Of a stretch of 64,000 nucleotides of DNA, positions 18,293 to 26,764 are shown piece by piece. Every line of letters starts with the position of its first letter. Position 1 is the first letter of the stretch. A program made the translations under genes and the position numbers. The notes beneath the pieces were generated by a model. That model searched no databases. It saw only the letters and a list, made by a program, of their open reading frames with translations, and was not told the origin of the DNA. Source of the DNA: Glaciecola siphonariae (GTDB taxonomy: Bacteria; Pseudomonadota; Gammaproteobacteria; Enterobacterales; Alteromonadaceae); NCBI RefSeq assembly GCF_042652645.1, contig NZ_JBHSGU010000029.1, positions 186,001 to 250,000 on the forward strand, in the 5' to 3' direction.

Positions 18293-19702
18293 ATGATTAA
18301 GCCTATTGTTTTAGCAGGCGGCACCGGAAGTCGCTTATGGCCAAAATCGCGCGCGGCGCTACCCAAACAGTTTTTAGCGCTCACCTCTGACAAAACCATG
18401 TTGCAAGACACGATTTTACGCCTACCTCGTAACGACGTATCGGCTCCCATGGTCATTTGCAACGAAAACCATCGCTTTTTAGCCGCCGAGCAACTGCTGC
18501 GCGCGGGCATAAAGCACGACGGTATTTTGCTAGAGCCAGTTGGCCGCAATACTGCACCTGCCATTGCGCTTGCCGCTATGTTAGCCGCCAAGGCCGGCGA
18601 TGACCCTGTGTTGTTAATTTTGGCTGCCGATCATTTAATTGAAAATCATGATGCCTTTGAACAAGCAATAGCCAAAGCAAACAGCCTAGCTCAACAAAAC
18701 AAATTAGTGACCTTTGGTATTGTGCCAAGCGAAGCACATACTGGTTATGGATATATCAAGGCCGGTGAGACAATTGGCAATGGTTTTAGCGTTGCTGAAT
18801 TTGTTGAAAAACCCGATGCCGCGACCGCTCAAAGCTACCTCGATTCTGGGCAATACTTTTGGAACAGCGGCATGTTCATGTTTAAGGCGAGTGTATATTT
18901 GAGCGAGTTAAAGCAGCACCGACCTGACATTTACGCAGCCTGTGAGGCAGCGGTAAGCGCCACCGAAGCTGATCTTGATTTTATACGGATTGACCAAGAT
19001 GCATTTGCAAGATGCCCAGATGAGTCAGTCGATTACGCGGTGATGGAAAAGACCGAACAAGCAGCTATGGTAAGTTTAGATGCTGGCTGGAACGACGTTG
19101 GCAGTTGGAGTTCTTTGTGGGATACCAGCAACAGCAAAGACGCTTTTGGAAACGTGAGTGTGGGCGATGTAATGCTAGAAGGCGTGACAAATAGCTACGT
19201 AAACGCCGAACAGCGCTTGGTATCAGTAATTGGTTTAGACGATGTCGTGGTGGTTGAAACTAAAGACGCCGTGATGGTGGCTAACCGCAACAAAGTGCAA
19301 GACATTAAGAGCGTTGTAAATACTTTAAAGGCTGAACACCGACCTGAGTTTGAATTTCACCGAGAGGTATTTAGGCCATGGGGCAGCTATGATTCAATAG
19401 ACAACGGCACGCGCTATCAAGTTAAGCGCATATCGGTAAAGCCCGGCGAAAAGCTCTCTGTACAAATGCATCACCATAGAGCTGAGCATTGGATTGTGGT
19501 GAGCGGCACAGCCAGCGTGACCGTTGGCGAACAAACGCAATTGGTCACCGAAAATGAGTCTGTTTATATCCCTGTGGGCGAAGTACATGCATTAGAAAAC
19601 CCCGGCAAAATCCCGCTTGAACTCATTGAAGTGCAATCTGGAAGTTATTTGGGTGAGGATGATATTGTACGGTTTTCTGATCGGTATGGGCGGGTTAAAT
19701 AG
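18293..19702 (+). CDS. manC: Mannose-1-phosphate guanylyltransferase / mannose-6-phosphate isomerase
   Basis: 469 aa, the size of bifunctional type II PMI-GMP enzymes. The nucleotidyltransferase signature LAGGTGSRLWPKSR begins at residue 7 and is followed by LPKQFL. The C-terminal cupin carries the isomerase metal-binding histidines (QMHHHRAEHWIVVSGTA). The enzyme makes GDP-mannose for polysaccharide synthesis in the cytoplasm. AAGGAAG lies 7-8 bases before the ATG. It is transcribed alone and ends in a strong hairpin terminator shared with the converging acyltransferase gene. GDP-mannose is a likely substrate for the glycosyltransferases downstream. Confidence 0.95.
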   Translation: MIKPIVLAGGTGSRLWPKSRAALPKQFLALTSDKTMLQDTILRLPRNDVSAPMVICNENHRFLAAEQLLRAGIKHDGILLEPVGRNTAPAIALAAMLAAKAGDDPVLLILAADHLIENHDAFEQAIAKANSLAQQNKLVTFGIVPSEAHTGYGYIKAGETIGNGFSVAEFVEKPDAATAQSYLDSGQYFWNSGMFMFKASVYLSELKQHRPDIYAACEAAVSATEADLDFIRIDQDAFARCPDESVDYAVMEKTEQAAMVSLDAGWNDVGSWSSLWDTSNSKDAFGNVSVGDVMLEGVTNSYVNAEQRLVSVIGLDDVVVVETKDAVMVANRNKVQDIKSVVNTLKAEHRPEFEFHREVFRPWGSYDSIDNGTRYQVKRISVKPGEKLSVQMHHHRAEHWIVVSGTASVTVGEQTQLVTENESVYIPVGEVHALENPGKIPLELIEVQSGSYLGEDDIVRFSDRYGRVK

Positions 19703-19735
19703 ACTCGCTGTCATCACGCTGAAATTACAAAATCT

Positions 19736-19759
19736 ACGCTGGGGTTTCCCAGCGTTTTT
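19736..19759 (+). terminator. Rho-independent terminator of manC
   Basis: An 8-bp perfect stem, ACGCTGGG / CCCAGCGT, with a GTTT loop is followed by a T-run. It lies 34 bases after the manC stop and abuts the stop codon of the converging acyltransferase gene. Confidence 0.85.
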
Positions 19760-21642
19760 CATTTTGCCGAACGATTAAAGTGCTCGCGTAAGTAGTCGAA
19801 GGCTCGTAGACTGCCTGCTTCACTAAGGTGCGCATGGTCAGACACCATCAAATGCTGGCTGTCGTAAATGGCGCACTCTCCTTTGTCTGTGCAGAAAGCT
19901 TTATGAAGATTAATAACCTGCGCAGATGAAAACTTGCGCTGTATAAGGTTCGCCGTCTCAAGTCCACGAGCCGGTTTTAAATAATAAGCATTGTCTAAAG
20001 CCTTAGCGTTTTCTAACCGACTCAGTAAGTACTCTGGGCTGCTTATCGAATATATAGGCAGTTGATTGATAATTGATACCGTGAACCCCTTTTCGAGCAG
20101 AACATCAACGGTTTGCTGCATTTGCTCTATTAACATTCCGCCATCATTCATTGCATAAAACCAACTCGCAGCTAAATAAATGTGCTTAACAGAAGTGCCC
20201 TCTAAAAAGGCAATAAAAGCATGATTATTTTCAACGCACCTTGGTCTACTTTTAATTGTGCCAAAAAGTGTGGGCGGACAACCCGCACTCGCGTAAGCAT
20301 ACAAACCGGCTTGCAATTCTGTTTGCCGAGCACTTATGCCGGGCAACAGATGATTAGCATGAGAATCTCCCCAAAGTGCATGGGTATTTTCGCCAGTTGC
20401 GGTGCCGAATACACATTTGTTGGCCTGCCAATTTGAGAATGCAGCGTTTGTTTTTAAAAAACATGGGTTGATTTCGTCTTTTTTAGCCGCGTATTGTTCA
20501 ACCACTAAAGCGCTAGGCTTGAAACGCTCTGGCAAACCATTATTGAGGCTAACAAACCCGCCTAAGGCTATAAAACACGCTGACAAAACTGTCGTTACCG
20601 CTAATGATTTTACGAAGCTAAACTTATGCGATAATTTCCTAAAGGGCGATTCAAACACGTAGTATGAGAAAAGCGAAAGACCCAAGGTAACAAACATCAT
20701 GAGCAGTTGATCAAATAATTCAAACGGCCTTATCAGCCAATATCCGTAAAAAACAACAACGGGCCAGTGCCATAAATAAAGCGAATATGAAATTTTACCG
20801 GTAAACACAAACAAGCGTGTTGAAAGTAGCTTGCTGACTAAACTAGTAGATGAGCGAGCCGCTATAATACAAACAGCACCTATGACTGGCATCAGCGCGA
20901 GCAAACCGGGGAAGTGTGACGCTTTTGAAAATGTGAGTGCGGCAAAGATAATAAGGCTTAAACCTAACAAGGATACGATGTTGCAATATTTGTCGGGCAG
21001 CGTGTACTTTTGAAAGTGTAAATATCCCAAAATCGCCCCAGCCAATAACTCCCAAAACCGCAGAGGCGAAAGAAAAAACGCACTGCTTGCGTGGTTTTCT
21101 AGCGTCGCCATACCAGCAATAAACGAAACCAGGGTAACAACTAAGAGAATCGGAAGAATAAACGCTTTTATTTGCTTAAAACAAAAAAGCAGAAAAACCG
21201 GGAAGATTAAATAAAATTGCTCTTCAATGGCCAAAGACCAAGTATGTAGAAGCGGCTTGAGCTCAGAGGGCCCCGCGAAATAGTCGCTTTTAAGCCAAAA
21301 ATAAAAGTTAGATACATACAAAGCTGTTGCCGCTGCGCTTTCTGCAAACTCCTTAAATTCGTCTGGCATAAACAGAAAGTAAGCTGTAAAAAACGACGCG
21401 CCGAGCATGGCGAATAATGCAGGAAACAAACGGCGAATACGCTTGTCGTAAAAAGTAACAAATGAAAATGTGTCGTTATGAAAATCGTGCAATAAAATAG
21501 ACGTAATTAAATATCCGGAGATAACAAAAAATACATCCACACCCACAAAGCCGCCGGAGAGCGTAGTTGAGCCAAAATGGAACAAAAGCACTGAAAGCAC
21601 AGCGATTGTTCTGAGGCCGTCTATGTCTGGTCTGTATTGCAC
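19759..21642 (-). CDS. OafA/YrhL-type acyltransferase with C-terminal SGNH domain
   Basis: 627 aa. The N-terminal acyltransferase-3 domain begins YRPDIDGLRTIAVLSVLLFHF, with the catalytic His in LLFHF, and has about ten membrane segments up to residue 350. A periplasmic SGNH-hydrolase-like domain follows (ALWGDSHANHLLPG, and DHAHLSEAGS near the end with the Asp-His pair). Such fusions O-acetylate surface polysaccharides. The start is a GTG at 21642 with GGAA six bases upstream; the family N-terminus begins right there. An 8-bp tandem repeat lies 17 to 48 bases upstream of the start, so expression might vary by slippage. It probably modifies the exopolysaccharide made by this locus. Confidence 0.92.
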   Translation of the reverse strand: MQYRPDIDGLRTIAVLSVLLFHFGSTTLSGGFVGVDVFFVISGYLITSILLHDFHNDTFSFVTFYDKRIRRLFPALFAMLGASFFTAYFLFMPDEFKEFAESAAATALYVSNFYFWLKSDYFAGPSELKPLLHTWSLAIEEQFYLIFPVFLLFCFKQIKAFILPILLVVTLVSFIAGMATLENHASSAFFLSPLRFWELLAGAILGYLHFQKYTLPDKYCNIVSLLGLSLIIFAALTFSKASHFPGLLALMPVIGAVCIIAARSSTSLVSKLLSTRLFVFTGKISYSLYLWHWPVVVFYGYWLIRPFELFDQLLMMFVTLGLSLFSYYVFESPFRKLSHKFSFVKSLAVTTVLSACFIALGGFVSLNNGLPERFKPSALVVEQYAAKKDEINPCFLKTNAAFSNWQANKCVFGTATGENTHALWGDSHANHLLPGISARQTELQAGLYAYASAGCPPTLFGTIKSRPRCVENNHAFIAFLEGTSVKHIYLAASWFYAMNDGGMLIEQMQQTVDVLLEKGFTVSIINQLPIYSISSPEYLLSRLENAKALDNAYYLKPARGLETANLIQRKFSSAQVINLHKAFCTDKGECAIYDSQHLMVSDHAHLSEAGSLRAFDYLREHFNRSAK

Positions 21643-21658
21643 GTTAATTCCACATCAT

Positions 21659-21690
21659 GGTTATCTGGTTATCTGGTTATCTGGTTATTT
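21659..21690. repeat. (GGTTATCT)4 tandem repeat upstream of the acyltransferase gene
   Basis: Three perfect copies and one single-mismatch copy of an 8-base unit lie in tandem directly upstream of the acyltransferase start codon. Copy number changes would alter the 5' leader length or promoter spacing by 8 bases, not by multiples of a helical turn. Confidence 0.8.
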
Positions 21691-21779
21691 GAATATTTGA
21701 CTACGCATTTTTATAGTAATGTGACTTAGCAAAAGACACTAGTATTGAATCGTATTTATACAAAACTAGCCCTGTCGAG

Positions 21780-21795
21780 CGGCGAGGTCTCGCCG
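21780..21795. promoter_or_regulatory. GC-rich inverted repeat upstream of the beta-helix lipoprotein gene
   Basis: CGGCGAG-GT-CTCGCCG is a perfect 7-bp inverted repeat with a 2-base centre, 41 bases before the start codon. As RNA its loop is too short and it lacks a T-run, so it is more likely a protein-binding site than a terminator. Confidence 0.4.
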
Positions 21796-21835
21796 ATAAA
21801 GAAGTCTAGAGAGCATCAACTAAGGGTCACACTTC

Positions 21836-24358
21836 ATGTCTTTTAATCTAAGAGCTGTTTTTATTATCGCGTTTTGTATCGCTGTTCAGTCCTGTGCGAT
21901 TGTAAACAAGAATAAGAGCGAGACAAGTAAACAACTCGGCGAGACGCTTCTTCACGTTCACAAGCAACATTCTAACCTTGGCCGCGAAGAACTTGAACAC
22001 ATGTTCAAAAACGGTGAAATCAGTAAGCAAGACTTAGCATTTCTGCAGCGTGATATTGCCTTGCTCAATGAGTCCTTGAATACAATCTCGACAAACAAAG
22101 ACCTATACTTATCATTAGAAGTTATCTCTGCTAACGATCACACACACTCAAAAGACATATTGCCGCTAATTTTTTGGATGTATCCCAATGAAGTCAACAG
22201 GCTAATTGAAGAATTAGAAAGCTCTGAAGCATTTTTACATGAGGATGTAGAGCGAGCAGCCTTAATTGCTCGGCTAGACCCCTCTGTAGCATTCGAACCA
22301 ACCGCCTCCGGTATCAGCGGAGAAAAAATTGTGCCATTGATTAACTCAGCAAGCATCACGCTTTATGGCTTTAATGAGGAAATACAAAACGAAGTATGGT
22401 TTAAAGAATCTACCGATAACGTTTGGCAACAAGGGTATCCTTTACAATGGGAGCCAGTTGATGGCGCCCTATCGGGAAGTATTGTTTATCTTTTGCCTGA
22501 TACTAAATATGACGTGAAAGTGTCTTATACCTACGATGGGCAAAATACTGAGCGGTCTTATTCATTCGTCACTCGCCCTGATTCACCACCAATAGACCCA
22601 GATAAGATTTACTACCTGTCGGATCTCTACAGTGGTGGCTCCTTTGACCTCAGCGCTTTCGATATCAGTGGGTCAGAAAAGGGCTGGGCAAAAATAATAG
22701 GCGATGGCGTAGTCATTGATGGAGATGAACTTACTGAGGCCGCTTTTGATATTGGAGATGCCAGCTATCTATTACTTGAAAACATTGTTGTGAAAGGAGG
22801 TCGAAATTATGGCATCCACGGCGACGGTGCCCATCATATTTGGATTGATGGCTGTGATGTTGAGCAATTTGGACGCAAACCTTATGAACGCAGAAAAGGC
22901 ATAGCCTACGAGAGCGCAGAGGCCACTACAGCTATTAACTACGACTCTGGGATATTTTTTCGTTATAGCGGCGTTATAACGATTGAGAACTGCCATGTTC
23001 ACAACCCGAATGTAGCGGCTAATCATTGGGGTGATGGCCACCCTAAAGGTGCCAGCGCATTATTATTAAGTGCCAAACACCGCAACCCGGAATATCAGGG
23101 GCAATACATTGTGCGATTTAATAAATTTACCGGCTCGCACGACAATCGTTTCAATGACGTGATAGAAAGTCGCGCGAATGTCAGGCGATGGGGCGGCTTT
23201 TTTCGTGACTCCGCCATTCATGATAATTTTTTGGCCTATGCCAATGACGATATTATGGAGTTGGATGGTGGGCAAAGTAATGTCTTGGTTTACAACAATT
23301 ACATGACACAAGCTTACTGCGGGATAAGCGTAGCGCCAAATATGCAAGGACCAAGCTATATTTTCAATAATGATATTGTAGATTTAGGAGACCAAAGAGA
23401 CGCTCAGTGGGCCGCGATTAAAATGGGAGGTCTTTTTGCTGCTCCATCGGGCAAAACGCTGGTTTTTCAGAACTACATTGATGTTGGAGCGCACGGCATA
23501 GCAGGTGCATATTTGCGTGGGGACAAAAGTTTTTGGACAGAAACTCGTTTAAATATAATAAGACTCTCAAGCTTTAGAAATCAAAAACGAGGTTATGGAC
23601 TTAGAGACGATGAAGGCTATTTTTTAAATCATTTTAAAGACGACCTAATTTATAACGAAGTGACAAAGCAAGCAGAGGTTTGGCTTAACCAAGGGAACAA
23701 TCAACTAGATTTGTATGCCCCCAGTGAATCGGAGCTCGAGTTAGTTTCAAACAAGCTTTTAAAACAACTCGACTTAAAAAAGGTAGTTCCGCTACCCAAC
23801 TTTTCTTCTGAAACTAAAGCCTCGCCAAATACCGCGCAAGCAATACCAGTGCTTAGCGATGCCATTTTAGAGGGCTTTGATACACAAGATTCTGCCCCGA
23901 AAGTATTATCAAAAAATGACGACCAAGTCACTCTATCGGGCAACACTTGGAAGTCGATATTGCTAGCACAACCGCTTACAAACAATGCCGTAATTTCGCT
24001 TGATGTAGATATTGACGGAACAATTGAGATAGTGGGGCTTGGTCTTGAAAACGACAATCGCTTGAGCCCAGAACGAGTTTTTAATTTGTATGGGACACAA
24101 CGGTTCGGGAATACGGCGCTCAGGAAAGCTGAAAAAACGCAGCGACGTTTGCTATTTAAACCCAGTGATTATGTTGATGGCGACATAAATCGACTTGTCT
24201 TAATTGTTGATAACGATAGTCCTGAGCTACAAACCGCGTCGGTTACCTTTAGCAATCTAGAGATATTCAGCGATGCTAATGAACAAAGCGTTAGCAGCAC
24301 TCAAGCAATCAGTGACCATATTGCAGTAGGCATGCGTAGACCAACAAACGAGGATTGA
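21836..24358 (+). CDS. Surface lipoprotein with right-handed beta-helix domain
   Basis: 840 aa. A lipoprotein signal peptide ends in AVQSC, predicting lipidation at Cys20. Residues 30-140 are mostly helical, about 170-240 looks like a fibronectin-type beta-sandwich (KYDVKVSYTYDGQNTERSYSF), and about 250-600 has the repeating short strands and Asn/Gly turns of a parallel beta-helix (YGIHGDGAHHIWIDGCDV, DNRFNDVIESR). A C-terminal beta-sandwich of about 150 residues follows. Beta-helix proteins in polysaccharide loci are often lyases or epimerases, but I cannot identify catalytic residues. AAGGG lies 8 bases before the ATG. It is the first of a plus-strand run that includes a sulfotransferase 87 bases downstream. 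Confidence 0.8.
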   Translation: MSFNLRAVFIIAFCIAVQSCAIVNKNKSETSKQLGETLLHVHKQHSNLGREELEHMFKNGEISKQDLAFLQRDIALLNESLNTISTNKDLYLSLEVISANDHTHSKDILPLIFWMYPNEVNRLIEELESSEAFLHEDVERAALIARLDPSVAFEPTASGISGEKIVPLINSASITLYGFNEEIQNEVWFKESTDNVWQQGYPLQWEPVDGALSGSIVYLLPDTKYDVKVSYTYDGQNTERSYSFVTRPDSPPIDPDKIYYLSDLYSGGSFDLSAFDISGSEKGWAKIIGDGVVIDGDELTEAAFDIGDASYLLLENIVVKGGRNYGIHGDGAHHIWIDGCDVEQFGRKPYERRKGIAYESAEATTAINYDSGIFFRYSGVITIENCHVHNPNVAANHWGDGHPKGASALLLSAKHRNPEYQGQYIVRFNKFTGSHDNRFNDVIESRANVRRWGGFFRDSAIHDNFLAYANDDIMELDGGQSNVLVYNNYMTQAYCGISVAPNMQGPSYIFNNDIVDLGDQRDAQWAAIKMGGLFAAPSGKTLVFQNYIDVGAHGIAGAYLRGDKSFWTETRLNIIRLSSFRNQKRGYGLRDDEGYFLNHFKDDLIYNEVTKQAEVWLNQGNNQLDLYAPSESELELVSNKLLKQLDLKKVVPLPNFSSETKASPNTAQAIPVLSDAILEGFDTQDSAPKVLSKNDDQVTLSGNTWKSILLAQPLTNNAVISLDVDIDGTIEIVGLGLENDNRLSPERVFNLYGTQRFGNTALRKAEKTQRRLLFKPSDYVDGDINRLVLIVDNDSPELQTASVTFSNLEIFSDANEQSVSSTQAISDHIAVGMRRPTNED

Positions 24359-24445
24359 AAGCAATTTTTACATGTTCAGTGGTAAAGATTATTCTATAAT
24401 TGGCTCTAACGCCCGACGCACTTATTATCAAAGGAAAATAGACAG

Positions 24446-25150
24446 TTGATTTCACACAAATACGGTTTTATTTTCGTACATATACCCAAATGCGCAGGCA
24501 GCAGTATTGAAAAAGCTTTTGGGCACTTTGATAAGTCCAACTCTCGAGGGCGTCAAGACCATAGAAGCATTAGAATGATCGAGAAACCTTTTTCTCCTAT
24601 CAAAGCAATAAAAAATACTGAAAACATTAAAGATACTATCAGAAGGTTCAGAGAACACTTTCGAAGCCATTCTAATCCGAACAACAAGTTACAAGTCAGC
24701 GCCGATCAATTCAGGGACTATTTTAAGTTCACCATTGTGAGAAACCCATGGGATCGCGCCTATTCTTGGTATAAGAACGCGATGCGTGACCCTATTCATC
24801 AAAAAAATTACCAAATACCGCCAGACATTAGTTTTGATGATTTTATTAGGAAGTTTGCCGGAAGCGGGTATTTGCGCCCTCAAACCTACTGGCTTGAAAA
24901 TTATAACAATAAGGTAGAGCTCGATTTTATAGGTAAGTTCGAGCGACTGTCTCAAGACTATGCACACATATGCAAAACGCTTGGCGTTGATACACCCGCA
25001 CTCCCGCATGAGGTAAGCTCAGGTAGCGCAACAAAATCTGACTATAAAGTGTCCCAAGCTACCATAGACTTCGTAAGCAACTTTTATGCAAAAGAAATAG
25101 CACTGCTAGACTATGATTTTGCAAAAGATTCTGTCATGACAACAAAATAA
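24446..25150 (+). CDS. Sulfotransferase family 2-like protein
   Basis: 234 aa. The PAPS 5'-phosphosulfate-binding loop is HIPKCAGSSI at residues 12-21 and the 3'-phosphate-binding motif is VRNPWDRAYSW near 100. This is the two-motif pattern of bacterial carbohydrate sulfotransferases, which transfer sulfate from PAPS to a sugar hydroxyl. The start is a TTG at 24446 supported by AAGGAA nine bases upstream; no ATG lies before the P-loop. It sits after the beta-helix lipoprotein gene and before the exosortase-like surface proteins. Sulfation of the exopolysaccharide is the natural inference. Confidence 0.87.
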   Translation: MISHKYGFIFVHIPKCAGSSIEKAFGHFDKSNSRGRQDHRSIRMIEKPFSPIKAIKNTENIKDTIRRFREHFRSHSNPNNKLQVSADQFRDYFKFTIVRNPWDRAYSWYKNAMRDPIHQKNYQIPPDISFDDFIRKFAGSGYLRPQTYWLENYNNKVELDFIGKFERLSQDYAHICKTLGVDTPALPHEVSSGSATKSDYKVSQATIDFVSNFYAKEIALLDYDFAKDSVMTTK

Positions 25151-25260
25151 CCTGTCACCAATTTGCAACACACCTCCATAAACTGTATATTTATTGAACG
25201 CTTTGAATATTAATCACGTATTATTTATGCATAGGCGTCACCAACCCATTTGGAGGTTTT

Positions 25261-25899
25261 ATGAAGTTTATCTGTTTGCCGCTGGTGTTGTTGGCATTAA
25301 CTTTTCAAGCCAAGAGCGCTTTTATTACCAATGATGATATAAGCTCAATCGACATCGTCACACCAAAAGGGTGGACCTTTATGAATGAGTCCGCACTCTT
25401 TGACGGCGACACTAGAAAACGCAGAAGCCTTGCATTTCGGGCCAACCAACAAAATAGCGACTCCATAAGCGCAGTGAACCCCTTAGAGATAAACGTATCG
25501 CTTACAAATGCTTTCAATATAGATGGGTTCTCTTTTTTCAATGACTGGGGCTATCACTTGAAACAGCAAGTAGTTGGTATGGACATCAGCTTCTTTGATG
25601 CACAGCGTCAAGTCTTGTTCTCATATAGCACAGACAGTCTATTACTAGACCGCTGGGAGCAAATAGATGTATTTACACTCAGTGACGCTATTCAAAACGT
25701 AAGTGTCTTAAGAGTTTTAATAACCCGCTCTCAAAGCAGTGAATTTGAAATAAGAGAACTGCTGTTTCAGGCTACTCAGTTTGTAAATAATCCTGACACT
25801 TTAAACGACCCGACCGCAAATGTAGCGGCTCCTGCGATGTTTAGCGGCTTGTTATTGCTCTGCATCGGATTATTCGTAAGACGGGGTGTTGCTAATTAG
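25261..25899 (+). CDS. Secreted surface protein with exosortase-like C-terminal signal (paralogue 1)
   Basis: 212 aa. A signal peptide runs from MKFICLPLVLLAL to about KSA. The mature part is a beta-rich domain ending in EFEIRELLFQATQF. The C-terminus has the tripartite form of a sorting tail: a short AAPAM motif, a hydrophobic stretch (FSGLLLLCIGLFV) and a basic RRGVAN end, though the canonical Pro-Glu-Pro is not present. It is clearly related to the next gene (shared ITxDDI, DGFSFFNDWG / DSFGIAQDWG, EFEIREL). GGAGG lies 7 bases before the ATG. No exosortase gene is in the window. It could otherwise be a tail-anchored inner-membrane protein. Confidence 0.72.
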   Translation: MKFICLPLVLLALTFQAKSAFITNDDISSIDIVTPKGWTFMNESALFDGDTRKRRSLAFRANQQNSDSISAVNPLEINVSLTNAFNIDGFSFFNDWGYHLKQQVVGMDISFFDAQRQVLFSYSTDSLLLDRWEQIDVFTLSDAIQNVSVLRVLITRSQSSEFEIRELLFQATQFVNNPDTLNDPTANVAAPAMFSGLLLLCIGLFVRRGVAN

Positions 25900-25973
25900 C
25901 AACAGAATGTCTGCTTTTTTTACAGCTTATTTTTTAATATTAATTTTTCCCATATAAAACAATAGTTTAAAAC

Positions 25974-25990
25974 TTGGCAAGCATCTTGCT
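25974..25990 (+). promoter_or_regulatory. Sigma-54 (RpoN) promoter, -24/-12
   Basis: TTGGCAAGCATCTTGCT matches the RpoN consensus TTGGCACG-N4-TTGCW at all but one defined position and has the required GG-N10-GC spacing (GG at 25976-25977, GC at 25988-25989). Transcription would start near 26001, about 28 bases before the ATG of the second surface protein. RpoN with PrsK/PrsR-type regulators controls PEP-CTERM genes in other bacteria, which fits the gene's product. Confidence 0.75.
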
Positions 25991-26028
25991 TTTAAACGGT
26001 TAAGTAGTTTAAAAATTTAAGGATTAAG

Positions 26029-26622
26029 ATGAAATTAGTGAAGAAATTAATTGCTGCAGCAGCCCTAGTAGGCGCTAGCTTGTCGGCAAACGCTGCATTA
26101 ATAACCATAGACGACATCGACGGTGGTGTTGCTGGGTTCACTGCAACGGGTACTGGTTTTACGTTCGAAAACTTCGACGCGTTAATCGACGGTAATTTTA
26201 GCACTCGCATAGCGACAGAGCGTTTTAACGGAATGGGCGCTGGTATTGTGGCTGGAGAGATGGTTGTAATCGAGGCGAATTTCAACAACTTATTCACTGT
26301 TGATAGTTTCGGCATCGCGCAAGATTGGGGTCGTCGATTCAATCAGCAGATTGAGGCCTTAACGCTTGTATTATTCTCAGAAGACGGCGATGTAAGATTT
26401 GATGTTACCGGCTTGGCTACAGACACTTTTGATGTGCATAATCTGTTTTCTGGCAACGTAGAAAACGTTTCTGGCTTTGCGCTTGAAATCACAAGCCTGC
26501 AAGCGCGTGAGTTTGAGATTCGCGAGTTGGTAATCAGCGCTACTGCAAACCCTGTAAATGCTCCTTTGATGGGTGCACTTACTTTGCTTGCTTGCGGTAT
26601 GATCCTGCGCCGCAGAAAGTAA
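26029..26622 (+). CDS. Secreted surface protein with exosortase-like C-terminal signal (paralogue 2)
   Basis: 197 aa. A signal peptide (MKLVKKLIAAAALVGASLSANA) precedes a beta-rich Gly/Asp/Asn-containing domain and a C-terminal tail NAPLMGALTLLACGMILRRRK: short Ala-Pro motif, hydrophobic helix, Arg-Arg-Arg-Lys end. This is the layout of PEP-CTERM exosortase substrates with a variant motif. It is homologous to the gene 129 bases upstream; both mature domains end in EFEIREL. A near-perfect sigma-54 promoter precedes it and a strong terminator follows, so it is its own transcription unit. The protein is likely a secreted matrix or surface component produced under RpoN control. Confidence 0.78.
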   Translation: MKLVKKLIAAAALVGASLSANAALITIDDIDGGVAGFTATGTGFTFENFDALIDGNFSTRIATERFNGMGAGIVAGEMVVIEANFNNLFTVDSFGIAQDWGRRFNQQIEALTLVLFSEDGDVRFDVTGLATDTFDVHNLFSGNVENVSGFALEITSLQAREFEIRELVISATANPVNAPLMGALTLLACGMILRRRK

Positions 26623-26642
26623 ATAGTTCAATCGCTTAGTTA

Positions 26643-26670
26643 AAGTCGGCTTTGTGCCGGCTTTTTTTTT
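26643..26670 (+). terminator. Rho-independent terminator
   Basis: An 8-bp stem AAGTCGGC / GCCGGCTT (one G-T pair) with a TTTGT loop is followed by a run of nine T. It ends the transcript of the sigma-54-driven surface protein gene 21 bases after its stop. Confidence 0.9.
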
Positions 26671-26764
26671 GGATATACTTCAACAAAAAAAGCCTTTCAC
26701 GAATGTTTCTTCATTAAGTGTTGAGAGAAGCGCGTAAAAATTTTCCATTTAGAGAATATAAATT

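Noticed and set aside
25151..25260. Sigma-54-like site before the first exosortase-like protein gene
   Set aside because: The best match has GT instead of GG and is one base too short between the elements.
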